NCBI GenBank assembly: GCA_022779365.1
Contig: JALFSI010000042.1
Location: 1-7,547, forward strand
DNA from: CAG-170 sp022779365
GTDB lineage: Bacteria; Bacillota; Clostridia; Oscillospirales; Oscillospiraceae
Reading direction: 5' to 3'
Length of the DNA stretch: 7,547 bases
A program made the position numbers and the translations under genes. Below the pieces are notes generated by a model. The model did no database searches. It saw nothing but the letters and a program-made list of their open reading frames with translations, and was not told where the DNA came from. Numbering within the stretch: the stretch's first letter is position 1; each line of letters opens with the position of its first letter. Positions 6,454 through 7,547 of the stretch are shown in pieces.

Positions 6454-7407
6454 ATGGCTATGAAAAAGAAACTTACCCGCAATCAGATCCAGCCCCTGCT
6501 GACGATCGGCGTTCTGATTGTGCTGTGCATCATCTTCAGCTTTTCCAATAAAAACTTCCTGACGGGGCAGAACCTGTTCAGTATTCTCATCACCTCCGTG
6601 GTCGTCGGTATGATCGCCATCGGCGAATGCACCTGCATCATGTCCGGCTACTTTGATATGTCGGTCGGCATGATCGCCTCGATGGCGGGTCTCGCGGCGG
6701 CGACCGTGATGGGCTCGAGCGGCTCGGTCGTGCTGGCACTGCTTGCCGGCATCGCCGTGGGGCTTGTGTGCGGTCTGCTGGCGGGCGCGTGCGTGTCCTA
6801 TCTCGGCATGAACGCGTTCATCACAACGTTTGCCTTACAGTCGGTCTACCGCGGCATCATCTACATCTTTACCGACGGCTTCCCCATCCCGATGTTTGAC
6901 GCAAAGTACGCTGCCTTTACCAAGTGGGGGCAGATGAAGATGCTCGGCATCCAGTTCCCGATCATTGCGCTGATTCTGTGCTATGTTCTGGTGTCGCTGT
7001 TCCTCAAGTACCGCAAGCTCGGCCGCTGCATCTATCTGGTCGGCGGCAACGCGAAGTGTGCGCATATCTGCGGCATCAGCCTGCACCGCGTGCAGATGTT
7101 CGTGTTCCTGCTCTGCGATGTGCTCGCGGCGCTGGCGGGTATGCTCTACGCCAGCCGGATCGGTTCTGCCAACGCCTTCCTCGGCGATACCATCCCGATG
7201 GAGGCCATCGCCGCGACGATCGTCGGCGGTACGTCCATGGCGGGCGGCAAGGGCAATCTGGCGCTGACCTTCGTCGGCGTTATGATCGTGTTCGTGGTGA
7301 AGAACGGACTCATCATGATCGGTCTGCCGGATTTCTACCAGTACATCGCCGTGGGTCTTATCTTCTTCCTTGCGGTCATGGTGCAGACCGAGCGCAAAAA
7401 GAACTGA
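6454..7407 (+). CDS. Sugar ABC transporter permease 2 (RbsC/AraH type)
   Basis: A 317-residue integral membrane protein, paralogous to permease 1 and probably its partner in the channel. The same blocks appear: FDMSVGM (67-73), the ATPase-facing loop with GR-x-IYLVGGN (190-199), and VGGTSMAGG (257-265), plus a shared C-terminal VQTER. About 8-10 hydrophobic segments are visible, for example near 14-30, 43-63, 92-115, 121-138, 167-185, 213-233, 271-287 and 294-310. The loop after GGN reads AKCAHICGI where permease 1 has PEAAKNVGL, so the two coupling loops differ. Paired, non-identical permeases with a single fused ATPase are known in this superfamily (LsrC/LsrD, RhaP/RhaQ, YtfT/YjfF), whereas RbsC and AraH act as homodimers. 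It is the last gene of the operon; the terminal hairpin begins 5 bases after the stop codon. The start could be 6454 or 6460. Confidence 0.93.
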   Translation: MAMKKKLTRNQIQPLLTIGVLIVLCIIFSFSNKNFLTGQNLFSILITSVVVGMIAIGECTCIMSGYFDMSVGMIASMAGLAAATVMGSSGSVVLALLAGIAVGLVCGLLAGACVSYLGMNAFITTFALQSVYRGIIYIFTDGFPIPMFDAKYAAFTKWGQMKMLGIQFPIIALILCYVLVSLFLKYRKLGRCIYLVGGNAKCAHICGISLHRVQMFVFLLCDVLAALAGMLYASRIGSANAFLGDTIPMEAIAATIVGGTSMAGGKGNLALTFVGVMIVFVVKNGLIMIGLPDFYQYIAVGLIFFLAVMVQTERKKN

Positions 7408-7411
7408 TACT

Positions 7412-7442
7412 GATTCTTGATTAAAATATTTAATCAAGAATC
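7412..7442 (+). terminator. 14-bp AT-rich hairpin directly after the operon
   Basis: GATTCTTGATTAAA (7412-7425) and its exact reverse complement (7429-7442) flank a 3-base ATA loop. The stem begins 5 bases past the last stop codon. It could block exonucleases or help end transcription, but it has no T run after it. Its first 7 bases lie outside the 129-base repeat and the rest inside, so the left copy at 1 shows only part of this hairpin. Confidence 0.5.
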
Positions 7443-7547
7443 CCGTGTGCTACGCACACTCGCATCGTGCGAATGCACGCTGCGCCGTCTCATGCAGAAT
7501 CTGACGCGCCGTTGGCGCTATAAAAAGCTCTTCAAGCTTTTTAACAG
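7419..7547. repeat. Right copy of 129-base terminal direct repeat
   Basis: Identical to 1-129 and in the same orientation. It carries the same hairpins, at 7445-7459, 7460-7472, 7506-7518 and 7522-7542. The upstream bases 7412-7418 complete a perfect hairpin with the start of the repeat, which suggests that the true unit starts at 7412 or before. The window ends exactly where the match to the left copy ends, so the true right boundary is not visible. Confidence 0.97.
7522..7542 (+). terminator. Hairpin terminator inside the right repeat
   Basis: AAAAAGCT and AGCTTTTT form an 8-bp stem with a 5-base loop and a T-rich 3' arm, 115 bases past the last permease stop. It is the same hairpin as at 104-124 and could end transcription of the transport operon if the AT-rich hairpin at 7412 does not. 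Confidence 0.5.

Overview
The window holds one complete carbohydrate-type ABC uptake locus with its own divergently transcribed regulator. A perfect 129-base direct repeat lies at the two ends (1-129 and 7419-7547). The gene style points to a low-G+C-phylum Gram-positive (Firmicutes/Bacillota) with a fairly GC-rich genome, probably a gut-type clostridium such as an Oscillospiraceae relative. The reasons are strong AAGGAGG-type ribosome binding sites, vegetative-sigma promoters, a lipoprotein solute-binding protein with a Gram-positive-style lipobox and long linker, and GC-rich coding sequence around AT-rich intergenic DNA. The taxonomic placement is inference.

Layout. Bases 1-138 carry the left repeat, made of several small hairpins, the last of which (104-124) can act as terminator for the regulator. 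Bases 139-1989 (minus strand) encode a 616-residue LacI-type regulator, almost twice the usual length because a second periplasmic-binding-protein-like domain follows the normal LacI effector domain. Bases 1990-2356 form an AT-rich divergent control region with a good promoter in each direction and several palindromic or repeated motifs. On the plus strand follow a lipoprotein solute-binding protein (2357-3601), a 312-base structured intergenic region with a strong hairpin terminator/attenuator (3602-3913), a double-NBD sugar ATPase (3914-5422), and two different RbsC/AraH-type permeases (5462-6430 and 6454-7407). The right repeat begins right after the last gene.

How the genes work together. 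The binding protein captures a ligand outside the membrane and delivers it to a channel most simply built from the two paralogous permeases. The fused ATPase powers import with one canonical and one degenerate ATP site. The regulator, transcribed away from the operon, probably senses the imported ligand (or two ligands) and controls both promoters. The hairpins between the first and second transport genes would give more binding protein than transporter. No catabolic enzyme is present, so the substrate cannot be read from context. A pentose or related sugar is the best guess, from the AraF-like look of the binding protein.

Most noteworthy are the two-sensor LacI-like regulator, the structured region between binding protein and ATPase, and the terminal direct repeat. 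The repeat may mean a circular molecule, an assembly loop, or a dispersed repeat flanking the locus. No replication, mobilisation, integrase or transposase gene is present. I find no clear evidence of a wholly new system; the novelty is in the regulator architecture and the non-coding elements.
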